The notes under the pieces are model-generated. The model saw only the letters and a list, made by a program, of their open reading frames with translations. It ran no database searches and was not told the DNA's origin. From Pseudomonas paralcaligenes (GTDB lineage Bacteria; Pseudomonadota; Gammaproteobacteria; Pseudomonadales; Pseudomonadaceae), in NCBI RefSeq assembly GCF_019655855.1, contig NZ_BPFX01000043.1, forward strand, positions 1 through 55,488: a DNA stretch of 55,488 nucleotides, in the 5' to 3' direction. Shown here one piece after another: positions 53,663-55,488 of this stretch (the first letter of the stretch is position 1; every line of letters begins with the position of its first letter). The position numbers and the translations under genes are program-made.

Positions 53663-54874
53663 ATGACCCTTCGTCCCCTGCTGCAGTTGATCACGCGCAC
53701 CAGCCTGGTCCTGCAGATCGCCATCGGCCTGATCGCCGGCATCCTCTTCGCCCTGCTCTTCCCGCAGGCCACCGCCAAGGTCGGCTTTCTCGGCGAGCTG
53801 TTCATCGCCGCGCTCAAGGCCGTGGCGCCGGTGCTGGTATTCATCCTGGTGGCCTCGGCCATCGCCAACCACAAGCCGGGGCAGCCCACCCACATCCGCC
53901 CGATCCTGGTGCTGTACCTGATCGGCACCCTGTCCGCCGCGGTGGTCGCGGTGGTCGCCAGCAGCCTGTGGCCATCCACCCTGGTGCTGACCGAAGCCGC
54001 CACGGGCACCACACCGCCAGGAGGCATCGCCGAGGTGCTCAAGAGCCTGGCGCTGAACGTGGTGGACAATCCGGTCAACGCGCTGATCAAGGGCAACTTC
54101 ATCGGCATCCTGGCCTGGGCCATCGGCCTCGGCATCGCCATCCGCCATGGCAGCGAGAGCACCCGGATGGTGTTCGCGGACCTGGCCCATGGCGTGACGC
54201 TGATCGTGCGGGTGGTGATACGTTTCGCCCCGCTCGGCGTGTTCGGCCTGGTCGCCACCACCTTCGCCGACGCCGGCCTCAAGGCCCTGCTCGGCTATGC
54301 CCACCTGCTCGCCGTGCTGGTCGGCTGCATGCTGTTCGTCGCCCTGGTGGTCAACCCGCTGATCGTGTTCAGCCAGATCCGCCGCAACCCCTATCCGCTG
54401 ACGCTCACCTGCCTGCGCGAGAGCGGCATCACGGCCTTCTTCACCCGCAGCTCGGCGGCCAACGTGCCGGTCAACATGCAGCTGGCCGAGCGCCTGGGCC
54501 TGCACGAGGACACCTACTCGGTGTCGATCCCGCTGGGCGCCACCATCAACATGGCCGGCGCGGCCATCACCATCAGCGTGCTGACCCTGGCGGCGGCCCA
54601 TACCCTGGGCATCGTCGTCGACCTGCCGACCGCGATACTGCTCTGCGTGGTCGCCTCGGTCTGCGCCTGCGGCGCGTCCGGCGTGGCCGGCGGCTCGCTA
54701 CTGCTGATCCCGCTGGCCTGCAGCCTGTTCGGCATCCCCAGCGAAACCGCCATGCAGGTGGTGGCCATCGGCTTCATCATCGGCATCCTGCAGGACAGCG
54801 CCGAGACCGCGCTGAACTCGTCCACCGACGTGCTGTTCACCGCCGCCGTGTGCCTGGCGCGGGACAAGGACTGA
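53663..54874 (+). CDS. sstT: Serine/threonine:sodium symporter SstT
   Basis: SstT imports serine and threonine with sodium and belongs to the dicarboxylate/amino-acid:cation symporter family. The 403 residues have multiple membrane helices and the family motifs [46 protein letters not shown] and [32 protein letters not shown] precedes the ATG. It is monocistronic. Confidence 0.95.
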   Translation: MTLRPLLQLITRTSLVLQIAIGLIAGILFALLFPQATAKVGFLGELFIAALKAVAPVLVFILVASAIANHKPGQPTHIRPILVLYLIGTLSAAVVAVVASSLWPSTLVLTEAATGTTPPGGIAEVLKSLALNVVDNPVNALIKGNFIGILAWAIGLGIAIRHGSESTRMVFADLAHGVTLIVRVVIRFAPLGVFGLVATTFADAGLKALLGYAHLLAVLVGCMLFVALVVNPLIVFSQIRRNPYPLTLTCLRESGITAFFTRSSAANVPVNMQLAERLGLHEDTYSVSIPLGATINMAGAAITISVLTLAAAHTLGIVVDLPTAILLCVVASVCACGASGVAGGSLLLIPLACSLFGIPSETAMQVVAIGFIIGILQDSAETALNSSTDVLFTAAVCLARDKD

Positions 54875-54882
54875 GCCAGGGC

Positions 54883-54937
54883 GCGTAGGGCGGGTGAAAC
54901 CCGCGAACGGAGCACGCGGGTTCCACCCGCCCTACGC
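54883..54937. repeat. Inverted repeat, GTAGGGCGGGTGAAACCCGC family
   Basis: Arms at 54883-54905 and 54915-54937 differ by one base and face each other 8 bases after the sstT stop. This is a second full copy of the element at 7506-7557. Confidence 0.85.
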
Positions 54938-55024
54938 GGTGCCACTCTCCCGAGAGAACGCACAAGGCCGTGCAGCTCTGGTGGGATTGACGGCACGATC
55001 TCCCGTGTACCGAGAACACATACT

Positions 55025-55090
55025 GTAGGAGCGGCTTTAGCCGCGAAGCCTTTACTGGGCCCTCTCGGTCGCGGCTAAAGCCGCTCCTAC
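55025..55090. repeat. REP doublet, perfect arms
   Basis: GTAGGAGCGGCTTTAGCCGC (55025 on) and its exact complement (55069-55090) flank a 22-base spacer. This is the best-preserved REP pair in the window, in the convergent gap between sstT and nadA. Confidence 0.88.
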
Positions 55091-55133
55091 AACCGCGCCT
55101 GTCTGCTGCTCTCGCGAGATCGTGGACGGGTTC

Positions 55134-55488
55134 TCAGGCGTTGCCGGCCAGTTTCAGCCGCGCGGCCTGGGTGAAGTCGAGCATGCGCTTGAGCGGGCGT
55201 ACCGCGCGCGGGATCAGCGCCGGTTCCACGAAGATCTCGTTGCTGCCCTCGCGCAGGCACTGCAGGGTGCGCTGCAGGGTGTTCATGGCCATCCACGGGC
55301 AGTGGGCGCAGCTGCGGCAGGCAGCGCCGTTGCCGGCGGTGGGCGCCTCGACGAATTTCTTGTCGGGGCACAGCTGCTGCATCTTGTAGAAGATGCCGCG
55401 GTCGGTGGCGACGATGAAGGTCTTGTTGGGCAGGGTCTGGGCGGCCTTGATCAACTGGCTGGTGGAGCCCACCGCGTCGGCCAGCTCG
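55134..55488 (-). CDS. nadA: Quinolinate synthase NadA, C-terminal part
   Basis: NadA condenses iminoaspartate with dihydroxyacetone phosphate to quinolinate in NAD synthesis, using a [4Fe-4S] cluster. The 118 visible residues are the C-terminal domain: [31 protein letters not shown], then the cluster motif [13 protein letters not shown] and [19 protein letters not shown]. The N-terminal two thirds lie beyond the right edge; the first in-frame methionine seen is internal. Confidence 0.93.
   Translation of the reverse strand, partial: ELADAVGSTSQLIKAAQTLPNKTFIVATDRGIFYKMQQLCPDKKFVEAPTAGNGAACRSCAHCPWMAMNTLQRTLQCLREGSNEIFVEPALIPRAVRPLKRMLDFTQAARLKLAGNA

Overview
The window is high-GC chromosomal DNA of a Pseudomonas, closest in gene content to the P. 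aeruginosa lineage. This rests on near-identity, as recalled, of many products to P. aeruginosa proteins (AlgA, AlgD, Aer, ThrH, PrmB, BraC-G). Local gene order also resembles P. aeruginosa (MFS-aroC-hypothetical-prmB-hydrolase-smr), and classic Pseudomonas REP repeats are present. No phage, IS element or CRISPR array was seen.

Layout. 1-4585: the end of a MATE exporter, tusA, two overlapping lipoprotein genes (one FlgO-like), an XRE regulator with a palindromic upstream region, and rlmM. 4716-7457: acnA. 7560-23489 (minus strand): the complete alginate operon, transcribed algD-alg8-alg44-algK-algE-algG-algX-algI-algJ-algF-algL-algA. A good AlgU-type promoter lies upstream of algD. algL is not in its usual place between algX and algI; it lies between algF and algA and carries a lipoprotein signal. 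24159-30640: aer, small housekeeping genes, uppP, and a Cache-domain chemoreceptor followed by an unknown gene. 30751-33785: a two-gene unit of a membrane-anchored di-haem cytochrome c and a catalase-related haem protein, possibly acting on fatty-acid hydroperoxides. 34143-38191: a Fur-box / FecI sigma / FecR anti-sigma / TonB-dependent receptor iron-signalling cassette. 38318-45027: an orphan, altered mtnD, an MFS transporter, aroC, prmB, a cysteine-hydrolase-fold protein and smr.

45118-45428 (minus strand) is the most striking feature. It is a tRNA-Leu(UAA) gene split in the anticodon loop between U34 and A35 by a 224-nt group I intron. Its core matches the small IC3 introns of Azoarcus tRNA-Ile and cyanobacterial tRNA-Leu. 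The spliced product would be a regular 87-nt tRNA.

45857-48085: thrH, a divergent CysH-like gene lacking Fe-S cysteines, and two small conserved genes. 48411-53307: the braCDEFG branched-chain amino-acid ABC transporter, with a terminator hairpin between braC and braD. 53663-55488: sstT and the 3' part of nadA. REP-like inverted repeats fill many convergent intergenic gaps, and one pair sits inside the loop of the apparent thrH terminator.
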